A stretch of DNA of 64,000 nucleotides from Nocardia tengchongensis (GCF_018362975.1 NZ_CP074371.1:4464001-4528000); one strand, 5' to 3'. Shown: positions 1 to 10,427, counted from the stretch's first letter. A program made the numbers and translations. Notes: a model not told the origin generated them from the letters alone.

Positions 1-1582
<1,582 letters not shown>

Positions 1583-1667
1583 CCCGCCGCCCGGCCTCCC
1601 GTATGGCATCATCAAAGTGAAACGTGTTCCATTTCGACCGCCGCAGCGGTGTGCCGGGAGGCCTTCG

Positions 1668-2591
1668 ATGACGAACCCCAGCTTGAACCTGACCACGCCC
1701 GCCGGCGCGCAGAGCCGCGGCCGCCGCCTGTCACCGCGCATTTCCCGGCTGACCGAGGTGCCGCAGGGCGCGATGGTGGAACTACCTGGCCGTGGCTCCA
1801 CCTACGTGGTGGATCTGCCCGGCCCCGCGGCCGACTCGCCGACGGTGCTGCTGCTGCACGGCATGGCCACCACCGCCATGCTCAACTGGTTCCCGTCGCT
1901 GCGTGAACTCAATGCCCGCTACCGCGTGGTGCTGTTCGATCAGCGCTGGCACGGACACGGAATCCGTTCCGAGCGTTTCGATCTCGACGATCTGGCCGAC
2001 GACGTGATCGCGGTCGCCGACGCGGTGGGCATCGAGCGCCCCATCCTGGCGGGCTACTCCATGGGCGGGGTGGTGGCCCAGCTGGCCGCGCATCGGCACC
2101 CGGATCGGGTGGGCGGGCTGGTGCTGGCGGCGACCACCTACCGGTTCCAGGAGAAGTGGCGCGAGCGCGCCTTCCATCGGGGCTGGTCGGCGACCACCGC
2201 CCTGTTCTCGGACTGGTCGTTCCGGCGCGCGGAACTGCGCCGCGACAAGCTGCCGGTGCTGCCGGAGTCCTCGTGGCCGGTGGGCCGGATGGACCGCTGG
2301 GCGATGGCGGAATTGCGGGCCACCAGCGGCTGGGCGCTGGCACAGGCGCTCGCGGTGCTGGGGCGTTTCGATGCGTCGGAATGGCTGCCGACTTTGAAGG
2401 TGCCGACGGCGGTGGTGATCACCACGCGGGATCGGGCGCTGCCCGTGTTCCGTCAGCTGGAGATGGCGAAGGCGATTCCGGGGGCCGAGATCTTCCTGGC
2501 CCGGGCCGGTCACGCGGCCTGCGCACTCGAGGCGGACGTCTTTGTCCCGGTGTTCCTCGAGGCCGTGCAATCGGTGGTGGAGCGGGTCTAG
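1668..2591 (+). CDS. Alpha/beta hydrolase
   Basis: A 307-residue alpha/beta hydrolase fold protein. Visible features are the oxyanion-hole segment LLLHGMATTA near residues 61-71, the strand/turn VVLFDQRWHGHG, and the nucleophile elbow GYSMGG with the catalytic Ser. A late Asp (TTRDRALP) and His (RAGHAAC) complete the triad. No signal peptide is seen, so it is probably cytoplasmic. The start at 1668 follows GGGAGG at 1656-1662 and avoids an upstream in-frame start with no such site. It converges with the WS/DGAT gene 15 bases away. The neighbourhood suggests an ester or lipid substrate, but the exact substrate is not deducible. Confidence 0.85.
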   Translation: MTNPSLNLTTPAGAQSRGRRLSPRISRLTEVPQGAMVELPGRGSTYVVDLPGPAADSPTVLLLHGMATTAMLNWFPSLRELNARYRVVLFDQRWHGHGIRSERFDLDDLADDVIAVADAVGIERPILAGYSMGGVVAQLAAHRHPDRVGGLVLAATTYRFQEKWRERAFHRGWSATTALFSDWSFRRAELRRDKLPVLPESSWPVGRMDRWAMAELRATSGWALAQALAVLGRFDASEWLPTLKVPTAVVITTRDRALPVFRQLEMAKAIPGAEIFLARAGHAACALEADVFVPVFLEAVQSVVERV

Positions 2592-2606
2592 CTCAGGCGG
2601 CTGCGC

Positions 2607-4007
2607 TCACGCTTTTTCGCGGGCGGCCTTGAGTAGTTCGGTGATCACCTCGGGGACGGCGTCGGCGATCTTGTCCACGTCGGGCACCAGTTCCTTGCAG
2701 GCGATGAAGCCGAAGTCCAGGTGCCCGTTGTTGGAGATGACGGTGGCGGTGAGGCCCGCGCCGTGGAACACCGGTCCGAACGGGTACATCGACGACACCC
2801 GCACCCCGAGGAAGTACATCGGGAAGTTGGGGCCGGGCACGTTGGAGATCACCAGGTTGTGCACCACCGGGTGGTGATCGGCCAGTTTGAACGAGGAGTA
2901 GGCGCGCGCGGCGAGCTGGAAGGTGTTGGGCGGGGCGTACTTTCCCCAATCCTGGAGGAAGTCCGCGCCGATCAGGTTGTGCTCCTCCTTGGCTCCGCGG
3001 TTGTCCTCGGCGATGGCCAGCACCCGCGCGACCGGATCCTCGATCTCGGTGTAGAGCCGCGCGAAGATGGTCGACACCTTGTTGGTGCCCTCCTCGTGGC
3101 GTGAGGTGTCGTGGGTGGACACCGGAACCGAGGCCATCAGCGAGGTTTCGGGCAGTTCGTCGTGCAGTTCGAGGTAGCTGCGCAACGCGCCGCCGACCAC
3201 GGCCAGCACCACGTCGTTGACCTTGACGTTGAAGGCGGTTTTTATCTCCTTGATATCCGACAGCTCGGTCTGTTCGAAGGAGATGGCCCGATGCTGGGTG
3301 ATAGCCCGATTGAACGGCGTGCGGGGCGCGGTGAACGGCAACGGCATACCGCGGCCGCCGGATTCGCGCCGGCGCTGCACCAGACCGCCCAGAATGCCGA
3401 CCGTCTTGGGCACCATGCCGACCATGCCGAGCCGCCCCGGCAGGTTCAGCAGCGCCTCACCGGCGAGCTGGAGGTCGCTGGGGTCGGTGTCGGCCGGGGT
3501 GATGTCGGCGGGCGGGGTGTAGGACACGCCCGGCTGCATATCGCACAGGTGCATCATCATGTTGGTGCCGGTGATGCCGTCCACGATGGCGTGGTGGTAC
3601 TTGGAGACGACCGCCACCTTGCCGTGCGGCAGGCCCTCCACCACCCACATCTCCCACAGCGGTCGGCTGCGGTCGAGGGGGCGTCCGGCGATGTCGGCGG
3701 CCAGTTCCGCCAGGCCGCGGTCGCCGGCGCCGCTGGGCAGCGCCAGCCGGCGCACGTGGTAGTCGAGATCGAAGTTCGAATCCCGTACCCAGACCGGATG
3801 ATCGAGGTTGAACGGGACCGCGTGCAGGCGCCGGGTCATGGCCGGGATGAGGTGCAGCCGCCGGCCGAGTTCGGCTTTGAACGCCGCGTGCTCGTAGACG
3901 ACCCCGTCGGCGGCGGGGTCGAGTATCAGCAATGCGCAGACGTGCAGCAGCTGGGTGTCTGTTTCGAGATAGAGGAAGCTGGCGTCGAGTCCGGTAAGTC
4001 GTTCCAT
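2607..4007 (-). CDS. Wax ester synthase/diacylglycerol acyltransferase (WS/DGAT)
   Basis: A 466-residue member of the bacterial WS/DGAT family, which esterifies fatty alcohols or diacylglycerol with acyl-CoA to make wax esters or triacylglycerol. The N-terminus MERLTGLDASFLYLET is typical, the catalytic motif HHAIVDG lies near residue 139, and the C-terminal half has the SNVPGP motif and a final GxL segment usual for the family. Length fits. It probably works at the membrane/lipid-droplet surface. The fatty acyl-CoA reductase nearby at 5134-7179 could supply the alcohol. The start has no ribosome binding site but lies 6 bases after a TAGTGT hexamer, suggesting a leaderless transcript. Confidence 0.93.
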   Translation of the reverse strand: MERLTGLDASFLYLETDTQLLHVCALLILDPAADGVVYEHAAFKAELGRRLHLIPAMTRRLHAVPFNLDHPVWVRDSNFDLDYHVRRLALPSGAGDRGLAELAADIAGRPLDRSRPLWEMWVVEGLPHGKVAVVSKYHHAIVDGITGTNMMMHLCDMQPGVSYTPPADITPADTDPSDLQLAGEALLNLPGRLGMVGMVPKTVGILGGLVQRRRESGGRGMPLPFTAPRTPFNRAITQHRAISFEQTELSDIKEIKTAFNVKVNDVVLAVVGGALRSYLELHDELPETSLMASVPVSTHDTSRHEEGTNKVSTIFARLYTEIEDPVARVLAIAEDNRGAKEEHNLIGADFLQDWGKYAPPNTFQLAARAYSSFKLADHHPVVHNLVISNVPGPNFPMYFLGVRVSSMYPFGPVFHGAGLTATVISNNGHLDFGFIACKELVPDVDKIADAVPEVITELLKAAREKA

Positions 4008-4013
4008 ACCAAC

Positions 4014-4019
4014 ACACTA
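4014..4019 (-). promoter_or_regulatory. -10-like TAGTGT, leaderless start of the WS/DGAT gene
   Basis: On the minus strand TAGTGT (TAnnnT, the actinobacterial -10 pattern) is followed by six bases and then the ATG at 4007. No Shine-Dalgarno sequence is present. This is the usual geometry of a leaderless mRNA. The acyl-CoA oxidase gene at 60354 has the same hexamer and nearly the same spacing. Confidence 0.45.
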
Positions 4020-4112
4020 TGAGAACCGGTTGTATTTTGCGTGCGGTTCGCGGTGTGCTCGGGATCCGCTCCGAGGCCGTTTTGTTGCCCCAAAGTTGCA
4101 CGTAGATAACAA

Positions 4113-4127
4113 GTTTCATGATGAAAC
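4113..4127. promoter_or_regulatory. Palindrome GTTTCAT-G-ATGAAAC, candidate operator
   Basis: A perfect 7-1-7 inverted repeat in the AT-richer 268-base region between the divergent WS/DGAT and cutinase genes. The size and symmetry fit a TetR- or GntR-type operator that could control either gene. No cognate regulator lies next to it. Confidence 0.4.
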
Positions 4128-4275
4128 GGTTGGGTACCAATCAGGTGTCTCTCCAGTGGAATTCGTTGCCGCGCCTCCGAGCCGTTCCTACCTTGGGTCA
4201 CATGGTCCGGTGATCGTTCTCTAGTCAATGACAAGAGTCACCGGGCTTCTCACAACGACGTGAGAGGTGAGGACA

Positions 4276-4923
4276 ATGGGCGACCGGAAGGTGCTGCTGC
4301 CTGGAAAATGGCGTACGGCATGCGGATTCGCGATCATGCTGACGATCGCGACGGTGTTCGTGCCACAACCGAGGTCCCACGCGCAGGGATGTGCCGCCGT
4401 GGACGTCGTCGTGGCAAGGGGAACAGGAGAACCCGGCTGGCTCGGCGATCAGATCGGCGACCCGCTCTTCGACATGCTGCAGGACCGGTTACCCGTCTCG
4501 GCGACCGCCTATCGCGTGAACTATCCCGCCGACTACAGCTTCGATGTGGGCGCGGGCAGCGCGGATCTGGTGCGGCACTTGACCGCCCGCGCCGCCGCCT
4601 GCCCCGACCAGCAGTTCGTCCTGGTCGGCTATTCGCAGGGCGCCGCGGTCGTGCAGGCCGCGCTGGGCACCGGCGTCGTCTCCTGGTACCCGGGCCGCCT
4701 GCAGCTGCCGGGCTACCTCGGCGCCCGCGTCGCGGCGGTCCTGCTCTTCGGCGATCCGGTGCGCGGCCTGGGCTGGAATGTGCCCGGCGAGTACCTGTCC
4801 CGCACGGGGGACTGGTGCGTGGGCGGCGATCCGGTATGCGGCTCGGGCCTCAACGCCAACGCGCACGTCGCCTACGGCAGTGATCTGGTGGACGCGGCCA
4901 ACTTCACCGCCGGCCACCTCTGA
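4276..4923 (+). CDS. Secreted cutinase-family esterase
   Basis: A 215-residue serine esterase of the cutinase/Culp family. Residues 1-37 form a signal peptide (basic start, hydrophobic ACGFAIMLTIATVF, AQG cleavage region). The mature part begins with CAAVDVVVARGTGEPG, carries the nucleophile GYSQGAAVV, and has the Asp in a CVGGDPVC loop and a His in NAHVAYG. Two Cys pairs match the family disulfides. It is secreted and acts on lipids or esters outside the membrane. The ATG at 4276 was chosen over the GTG at 4267 because GAGG at 4264-4267 is correctly spaced for it. Confidence 0.93.
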   Translation: MGDRKVLLPGKWRTACGFAIMLTIATVFVPQPRSHAQGCAAVDVVVARGTGEPGWLGDQIGDPLFDMLQDRLPVSATAYRVNYPADYSFDVGAGSADLVRHLTARAAACPDQQFVLVGYSQGAAVVQAALGTGVVSWYPGRLQLPGYLGARVAAVLLFGDPVRGLGWNVPGEYLSRTGDWCVGGDPVCGSGLNANAHVAYGSDLVDAANFTAGHL

Positions 4924-5077
4924 CCCCGGGGAGGGGAAGGGCCCGGCTCCCGGGCGGTCTCGGCGGACCCGCCCGCGAGACCCCGGAGCGGGGCCCGGGT
5001 ACCCGCGGTTCGCGGGGCGTCAGGTGTCACGGCATCGGGGGCCCCACCCACCAGCGAGCCGCGGGTATCGCATTGAT

Positions 5078-5107
5078 CGGCCCGGTGCGCTGTCCCGCAC
5101 CGGGCCG
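5078..5107. terminator. Bidirectional hairpin between cutinase and acyl-CoA reductase genes
   Basis: A perfect 12-bp GC-rich inverted repeat (5078-5089 and 5096-5107, 6-base loop). It lies between convergent genes and just past the stop of the minus-strand reductase. No T-tract follows, which is common for actinobacterial terminators. Confidence 0.6.
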
Positions 5108-5133
5108 AACTCTGTCATGGAACAGCCCAACGC

Positions 5134-7179
5134 CTACCAGTGCAGGCCGGGAATGCGGTTGGTGAACTTGGCCGCCGGGCCGGGCAGGCCCATGAGGGGC
5201 TGCACGATCGGGGCGAGCGCCAGCAGCGGACTTCGCGATTCCGGCTTGTCCGTGGGGGTTTCGGCGGTCGCCGCCGGATCCGGCTGCGCGCCGGGGGTGG
5301 TCGGCTGCGTGCGCGCCGCCTTGGACTCCCCGAACATCCGGTAACCCTGGTGCAGGATGGCGCGTTTCACCGACGGCATGACCGTGTCCACGAACTGGGC
5401 GAAGGTGCCGATCGGGGTGTCGATGCGGCTGGGCCGGTGCTCGAGCGCCCGCACCACGATTCCGGCGGCCTGATCGGGACTGTGCACCGGGATCGACTTG
5501 TACAGATCCGTCGGCGCGATCATGGCGGTGCGCACCAGCGGCATGCGCACCGAGGTGAACGTGATTCCGGCGTCGGCGTTCTCGACCGCGGCGATCTCGC
5601 TGAAGTTGTCCAGGGCCGACTTGCTGGCCACGTACGCCGCGAAGCGCGGCACCTTGGTCTGCACCGCGATCGAGGAGATGTTCACGAAGTGCCCGAAGCG
5701 GCGCTCCCGCATGGACGGCAGCAGCGCCAGGATCAGGCGCACCGCGCCGAAGTAGTTGACCGCCATGGTCCGCTCGAAGTCGTGCATGCGGTCGGTGGAG
5801 TTGAGCACCGAACGGCGAATCGAACGCCCGGCATTGTTGACCACGTAGTCGACGTGGCCGTGGTCGGCGAGCACCTGCTTGACCAGCAACTCGACCGACT
5901 TCTCGTCGGTGATGTCGCAGATGTAGGCCTGCGCCGCACCGCTTTCGGCGCGCACCGTGGCGGCCGCGGCGTTCAGGTCCTCCTCGGTGCGCGCCACCAT
6001 GAGCACGGTGGCACCGCGCTTGGCGACCGCGTGCGCGGTGGCCAGCCCGATGCCGGTGGACGCGCCGGTGATGAGCACGATCCGGCCCCCGAGACCGTCG
6101 CGTTCGTGGCGGCGGGCGCGGTCGGGATCGAGGTGGGTGCTCCAGTACGACCACAGCTTGTCGGCGTAGGCGTCGAAGGCGGGAACCTCGATACCGCTGC
6201 CGCGCAACTGCGCCCGGGTGGACTCGGAGACGAAGGTCGACTCGAACGCGGTGTGCGGGGCCACCTCGGCGGGAATGCCGAAGCGCTCCAACAGGAAGTC
6301 GCGCACCGCGGGCACGCCCGGCAGTCCGCCCAGGGCGTGCAGCGCGGTGTGCGAGCCGGGCACGGTGCCGAGCGCGGTGGGTGCGCCGGCCGCGCGGGCC
6401 AGCGCGTTGTAGATCTCGGTGAACGGCTGCGGCTCGGGGTTGGTGAGGTGGAAGGTGCGCCCGATCAGGCCCGGCTTGGTGACCAGCTCGAGCATGGCCT
6501 CGACCACGTAGTCGACCGGAACGATATTGGTGGAGCCCAGATCCGGGATCGGCACTGGCAGCTCCGAGGGGAGCGCGCCCAGTCCGGCGATGGCGGGGAA
6601 GAAGTAGTACGGCCCGTCGATCTTGTCCATCTCGCCGGTGCGGGAATCGCCGACCACGATGGCCGGGCGGTACACCCGCCAGCGCAGGTCCGCGGCCTCG
6701 CGCACCATCTTCTCGGCCTCGAACTTGGTGCGGTGGTAGGGCGAGTGCAGGCCCTGGCCGAGATCGAAGTCGTCCTCGAAGAACTTGCCGCGGTGATCGC
6801 CGGCGACCGCGACCGAGGACACGTGGTGCAGGATCGCGCCGAGTTCGCGGGCCAGCGCGATCACCGAGCCGGTGCCCTGCACGTTGGCGGCGTAGGTGAG
6901 TTCGGCGTCGGCGGTCATGTCGTAGACCGCGCCGAGGTGGATGACGTGCTCGGCGTGCGGCGCGTCGTCGATCAGTCCCAGGCCGGGTGCGGTCAGGTCG
7001 CCGACCAGCGGGAACACCCGATCCTCGGCGCCCCATCCGATCGCCATCTCGCGCAGCTTGGCCACCGAGGCCTCACGCGTCAGTGCGTGGACCACGGCCT
7101 GCGGGTCGCGCTCCAGCAGACCGGCGATGAGCCGCCGGCCCAGGAATCCGGTTCCGCCCGTGACGATGTAGGAAACCAT
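5134..7179 (-). CDS. Two-domain fatty acyl-CoA reductase
   Basis: A 681-residue fusion of two Rossmann modules. The N-terminal extended-SDR module (about 1-370) begins MVSYIVTGGTGFLGRR and has HVSSVAV and a YHRTKFE active site; it matches the NAD-binding-4/male-sterility fatty acyl-CoA reductases. The C-terminal classical SDR module (about 385-640) has LITGASTGIG, NNAG, an ISSIAV Ser and YVASKSAL. This layout matches mycobacterial acyl-CoA reductases related to AcrA1 (Rv3391 type), which reduce acyl-CoA to aldehyde and alcohol with NADPH. A low-complexity Pro/Thr/Ala tail of about 60 residues follows. AAGGAGG lies about 5 bases before the ATG at 7179, overruling upstream in-frame starts. The product could feed the WS/DGAT. 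Confidence 0.88.
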   Translation of the reverse strand: MVSYIVTGGTGFLGRRLIAGLLERDPQAVVHALTREASVAKLREMAIGWGAEDRVFPLVGDLTAPGLGLIDDAPHAEHVIHLGAVYDMTADAELTYAANVQGTGSVIALARELGAILHHVSSVAVAGDHRGKFFEDDFDLGQGLHSPYHRTKFEAEKMVREAADLRWRVYRPAIVVGDSRTGEMDKIDGPYYFFPAIAGLGALPSELPVPIPDLGSTNIVPVDYVVEAMLELVTKPGLIGRTFHLTNPEPQPFTEIYNALARAAGAPTALGTVPGSHTALHALGGLPGVPAVRDFLLERFGIPAEVAPHTAFESTFVSESTRAQLRGSGIEVPAFDAYADKLWSYWSTHLDPDRARRHERDGLGGRIVLITGASTGIGLATAHAVAKRGATVLMVARTEEDLNAAAATVRAESGAAQAYICDITDEKSVELLVKQVLADHGHVDYVVNNAGRSIRRSVLNSTDRMHDFERTMAVNYFGAVRLILALLPSMRERRFGHFVNISSIAVQTKVPRFAAYVASKSALDNFSEIAAVENADAGITFTSVRMPLVRTAMIAPTDLYKSIPVHSPDQAAGIVVRALEHRPSRIDTPIGTFAQFVDTVMPSVKRAILHQGYRMFGESKAARTQPTTPGAQPDPAATAETPTDKPESRSPLLALAPIVQPLMGLPGPAAKFTNRIPGLHW

Positions 7180-7374
7180 CGTCCCCTCCTTAATGTACGA
7201 ACCTGTTGATGCCCAACGGGATTCGTCCGACATGCGTCGGTGGATGCGGACGGTGAGTGATTGGCCCCCTAGCAGAATGTCGGGCCGAGGTAGGAACACC
7301 CTTGTGCCTAACTAGTGAGTAACTTAAATGATTCGTGGTTGGGCATTCAACCTGAATGGCCGTAATGGGCTTGT

Positions 7375-7386
7375 GTGACTGGTCAC
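7375..7386. promoter_or_regulatory. Inverted repeat GTGAC-TG-GTCAC
   Basis: A perfect 5-2-5 inverted repeat in the long leader region of the acyl-CoA reductase gene, about 200 bases upstream of its start. Candidate regulator site; no cognate protein is known. Confidence 0.3.
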
Positions 7387-7465
7387 CCCGGAGCTATTCG
7401 AGTTGGTATGTGTAACAAGCGGTTTGATGTAACTCCGCGGGCCGGTTGGCAATTCATCGGCAACT

Positions 7466-7477
7466 GGTCAATTGACC
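7466..7477. promoter_or_regulatory. Perfect palindrome GGTCAATTGACC
   Basis: A 12-base perfect palindrome about 290 bases upstream of the acyl-CoA reductase start. Together with the inverted repeat at 7375 it makes the region a probable control site for lipid-reductase expression. The regulator is unknown. Confidence 0.35.
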
Positions 7478-7613
7478 TGAGCGGGCGCTCACTTGTTTTG
7501 ACATTCGGGATTCTTCTCGAGCAGCCGTGTATTCGTTGTGAATTCGACAGCGACAAAGACGGCTGCCGGTCGATACCTCTCCGGCAGCGGATTCGCGAGC
7601 GGCGACTACGAAC

Positions 7614-7865
7614 TCACCGGCTGACGCAGCGGACGTCGCCGTCCACGGCCTGATCGACCACGGTGAACGGCGGGCACTGGCGCAGGTTGCCCCACTCGCC
7701 GGCGATACAGGAGTCGTAGGTGTTCGGATCCGAGGTCGGTACGCGGGTGCCGGAGTGGCAGCCCTCGCTCGCCGGTGCGGCCGCCGCGAAGCCCGCGCCT
7801 GCGACGGGGGCGCTCAACGCGAGACCGGTGACAACGATCCCGATTGCCACTCGACGGTGATTCAT
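7614..7865 (-). CDS. Small secreted four-cysteine protein
   Basis: An 83-residue protein with a clear Sec signal peptide: MNHRR, then a hydrophobic Ala/Gly/Val run to about residue 30 with AAA-P cleavage. The mature peptide is about 50 residues with four Cys. The pattern DPxxYxxC, a Gly-Glu-Trp, CPP and a terminal Cys recalls the chitin-binding peritrophin-A (CBM14) layout. That similarity is a visual impression, not a search result. Purine-rich GGAGAGG/GGAAGG precedes the start. It is probably exported and disulfide-bonded, with unknown function. Confidence 0.7.
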   Translation of the reverse strand: MNHRRVAIGIVVTGLALSAPVAGAGFAAAAPASEGCHSGTRVPTSDPNTYDSCIAGEWGNLRQCPPFTVVDQAVDGDVRCVSR

Positions 7866-8026
7866 CGACCTTCCACCTCTCCTCGGCGCGACTCGTCCTG
7901 AGCACTTCGCTCAGTATGACGATCGGTCTACCTAGGAGTGAAGCCGACAAGTGTCACACTTGCCCCGACCGGCGGTCGGTAGCCGTCGAGCCATGATTCG
8001 AGTCACAGCGGGGAGGTCCCGGCAGG

Positions 8027-9361
8027 TCAGCGGCAGCGGCCGCGGAAGGCGCTCAGGTCGACGGCCTCGGCCATGGCCCGGTATCCGGCGGGGTTGGGGT
8101 GCAGATTGTCGGCGCCGGCGTAGCGGGGTGCGAGGACCTCGGGGTCGGCGGGATCGCGGAGTGCGGCATCGAATTCGATGACGCTGTCGGAGCGGGTCTG
8201 GCTGCGGATCCACGCGTTGACCCGCTGCCGGACCGGTGCGGCCAGCGGGAGGGTGGCGATGCCGTCGGAGAGCGCGTTGCCCGCGGGCAGCAGCGTGCCG
8301 AGGTGGACCGCGAGCCCGGCGGCGTGCAGTTGCGCGATCAGATCGGTGTAGCCGGCCACGAGTTGGTCGTAGTCGACGCCGATCGGGACGCCGAGATCGT
8401 TGATGCCCTCGAGCACGATGACGTCGCTGACGCCGGCGCGGTCGATGGCGTCGCGCTGCAGGCGGGCCACGCCCGCCGGGCCGAACTGCGGGATCAATCC
8501 GTCTCGGGTGACGCGGTTTCCACTGATGCCGGCGTCGACCACGGTGAAGGGCAGGCCCGCCTCGTCCAGGCGGTGTTGCAGGAAGTCGGGGTAGCGCGCA
8601 TTCCGGTCGACCACGGCGGGGTCCTGCGGGATGCTCAGATATGTTCCGCCGACGTAGCCGTCGGTGATCGAATCACCGAACGCGACAATGGTCGACACGG
8701 TCGCGGGGGCGCGAACATCGAGGCCGGACAGGAACGGCATCGAGGTGGTGCTCAGCGGCAACGCCGCGCCCGACGGATCGGCGGCGGCATCACCGGCCAG
8801 CGGAAGGCTGTAGTAGCTGGTCGCATTCGCGTTGAAATGCTCGGTCGGCAGCACTGCCAGGCCCGGCGCGTACGCACTCACCGCCAGCGGCTGGAATGCC
8901 TCGAACGACAACGCGATCGGATCGCTGACCACCTCGCCGCCCGCGGGAACGGTGACCCCCGAACTCCCGTCGAAACTCACCTCTCGCACGGTGTCCGCCC
9001 GCACCGTCGCCCCCGCGGCCTGCTCGGCAATGGTGACGTGCGCGAATTCGACCGGCACCGGCCGATTCTGGTTGCTCAGGTGAATCCGAACCTCCGACCC
9101 GCCCCGATGCGGGGTCGCGATCAACCGGAAGGTCTGCCCGCCGACGACCACCTGCGGCACCATCGACGGATCCGCCACGCCGAAAGTGTCCGACGGCGCC
9201 GCCATCCATCCGCTCACCCACTGCGGCCCCTCGCATCCCGCCGTCTCGGCGCCGGCCGTCCCGACCGGCCCCCCGACCGCCATGGCCGCCATTACTGCCA
9301 CCGACACCGCGGCGCCGGAATTGCGCACACCCCACCCACGAGAAGCCATAGCGACCACCAT
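8027..9361 (-). CDS. Secreted SGNH/GDSL-family esterase
   Basis: About 444 residues. A signal peptide (about 1-38, ending near AGAETAGCEG) precedes a beta-rich N-terminal domain of about 150 residues. The SGNH hydrolase domain follows with all four blocks: FGDSITDG (catalytic Ser), GISGN (Gly), GINDLG (Asn) and NLHPNPAGY (Asp/His). This matches secreted GDSL lipases/esterases of the SGNH clan that act on acylated or acetylated glycans and lipids. Three in-frame starts lie within 15 bases (GTG 9364, ATG 9361, ATG 9349). None has a clear ribosome binding site, so the exact N-terminus is open. Confidence 0.88.
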   Translation of the reverse strand: MVVAMASRGWGVRNSGAAVSVAVMAAMAVGGPVGTAGAETAGCEGPQWVSGWMAAPSDTFGVADPSMVPQVVVGGQTFRLIATPHRGGSEVRIHLSNQNRPVPVEFAHVTIAEQAAGATVRADTVREVSFDGSSGVTVPAGGEVVSDPIALSFEAFQPLAVSAYAPGLAVLPTEHFNANATSYYSLPLAGDAAADPSGAALPLSTTSMPFLSGLDVRAPATVSTIVAFGDSITDGYVGGTYLSIPQDPAVVDRNARYPDFLQHRLDEAGLPFTVVDAGISGNRVTRDGLIPQFGPAGVARLQRDAIDRAGVSDVIVLEGINDLGVPIGVDYDQLVAGYTDLIAQLHAAGLAVHLGTLLPAGNALSDGIATLPLAAPVRQRVNAWIRSQTRSDSVIEFDAALRDPADPEVLAPRYAGADNLHPNPAGYRAMAEAVDLSAFRGRCR

Positions 9362-9437
9362 CACCCAACTGATCTGGACATTCCGGCCAACGTAACCGCC
9401 GATGATCGACGCTGCGGGCGATTCCAGGCAATTGCTC

Positions 9438-10346
9438 TCAGCCGACGGTCACCCAGCAGGGGAGTGGTTCGCGCGCCGCCACCCATTCCTCCGGGACGCC
9501 GCGAATACCCCCGCGTTCCCCGATTCCGGTGTGAGCCGCCACGATTCCACCGACGATGGCCGCGGTGGTATCCGCATCCCCGCCCGCCTCGACACACGCC
9601 GTCACCGCGGCCGGGTAATCATCGAGGAAGGTGGCCGCCGCCCACAGCGTGAAGGGAACCGTGTCCTGCGCGGTGACCTGTGCGCCGTTGCCGAGTTCGT
9701 ACGCGGCCTCGGCGACCGACCGGCCCAGCAGCCCGCGGGCCCGCCGCACGCCGTCGGCGGTCCGGCTGTCGACGAGATACGGCTCGACAGCCGCGAGTAA
9801 TTCCTCTGGCCCACAGCTGCTTTCGCGCGCCGCCGCGGCGCGGCTCGCGGCGGCCGCGACCACCATGGCCCCGATGATCGCCTCGGCATTGCGATGCGTC
9901 ACCTCCGCCGACAGCGCGGCCTGCGCCGCCACCCGATCCAGTTCTCCGGGAAACGCGGCTCCCAGCGGAGCGACCCGCATCGCCGCGCCGTTCCCCCACG
10001 ACCCACGCCCGTCGAACAGGGCTCCGGCCGCCTCGGCCCACGGCCGCCCGTCCCGAATCTGGTGCAACAGTGCGACGGTGCCGCCGCTGTACCCGCGATA
10101 GGGCTCGCACCGATCCGCGAACGCCGCCGCCAGCGCATCCCGATCGATGCACCCGCGGCCGCGGATCTCCTCGAACACCGTGCAGGCCATCTCGGTGTCG
10201 TCGGTCCATTCCCACGGGGGAGCGGGTGGTTTTCCGGCGATCAGATCAGGGAGGGAACGACCGGGCACAAAGAATTGCGCCCCCAGCGCATCACCGACGG
10301 ACAGTCCTTCGAGGCTGTCCCGGGCAGTATCGAGTTGCAATGACAT
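9438..10346 (-). CDS. ADP-ribosylglycohydrolase family protein
   Basis: About 302 residues of the DraG/ARH fold, which hydrolyses ADP-ribose from modified proteins, nucleic acids or small molecules. Metal-binding motifs are present: an early GLSVGDALGAQFF, WTDDTEMA near residue 52, and the C-terminal GGDADTTAAIVGG. A SWGNGAAMR segment typical of the family lies between. It is cytoplasmic. The start at 10346 gives the family N-terminus (LDTARDSLEGLSVGDALG); in-frame ATGs at 10358 and upstream cannot be excluded because no ribosome binding site stands out. No partner ADP-ribosyltransferase is seen in the window. Confidence 0.88.
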   Translation of the reverse strand: MSLQLDTARDSLEGLSVGDALGAQFFVPGRSLPDLIAGKPPAPPWEWTDDTEMACTVFEEIRGRGCIDRDALAAAFADRCEPYRGYSGGTVALLHQIRDGRPWAEAAGALFDGRGSWGNGAAMRVAPLGAAFPGELDRVAAQAALSAEVTHRNAEAIIGAMVVAAAASRAAAARESSCGPEELLAAVEPYLVDSRTADGVRRARGLLGRSVAEAAYELGNGAQVTAQDTVPFTLWAAATFLDDYPAAVTACVEAGGDADTTAAIVGGIVAAHTGIGERGGIRGVPEEWVAAREPLPCWVTVG

Positions 10347-10427
10347 ACGGGCCGACATCCTGCCGATCACCGTGGTCTGCCGCAACCGAGGTCCCATGGG
10401 GCGGAGTTATGGCAGGTAGAAAAATGA

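Larger units (their letters stand above)
7180..7613. other. 434-base non-coding region upstream of the acyl-CoA reductase
   Basis: Markedly more AT-rich than its surroundings and without a plausible gene. It is the 5' region of the minus-strand reductase and the 3' flank of the small secreted-protein gene. It contains two palindromes (7375-7386 and 7466-7477) and therefore looks like an extended regulatory region. Confidence 0.6.

Noticed and set aside
4956..4982. A 7-bp inverted repeat just after the cutinase stop as terminator
   Set aside because: Weaker stem with a 13-base loop; the 12-bp hairpin at 5078 is a much better candidate.
5140..7209. A 689-codon open frame on the plus strand
   Set aside because: It is antisense to the acyl-CoA reductase, has His/Arg/Gly-rich composition typical of GC-rich antisense frames, no motif and no ribosome binding site.
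7498..7503. TTGACA on the plus strand as a -35 box
   Set aside because: No -10 at acceptable spacing and no plus-strand gene downstream.
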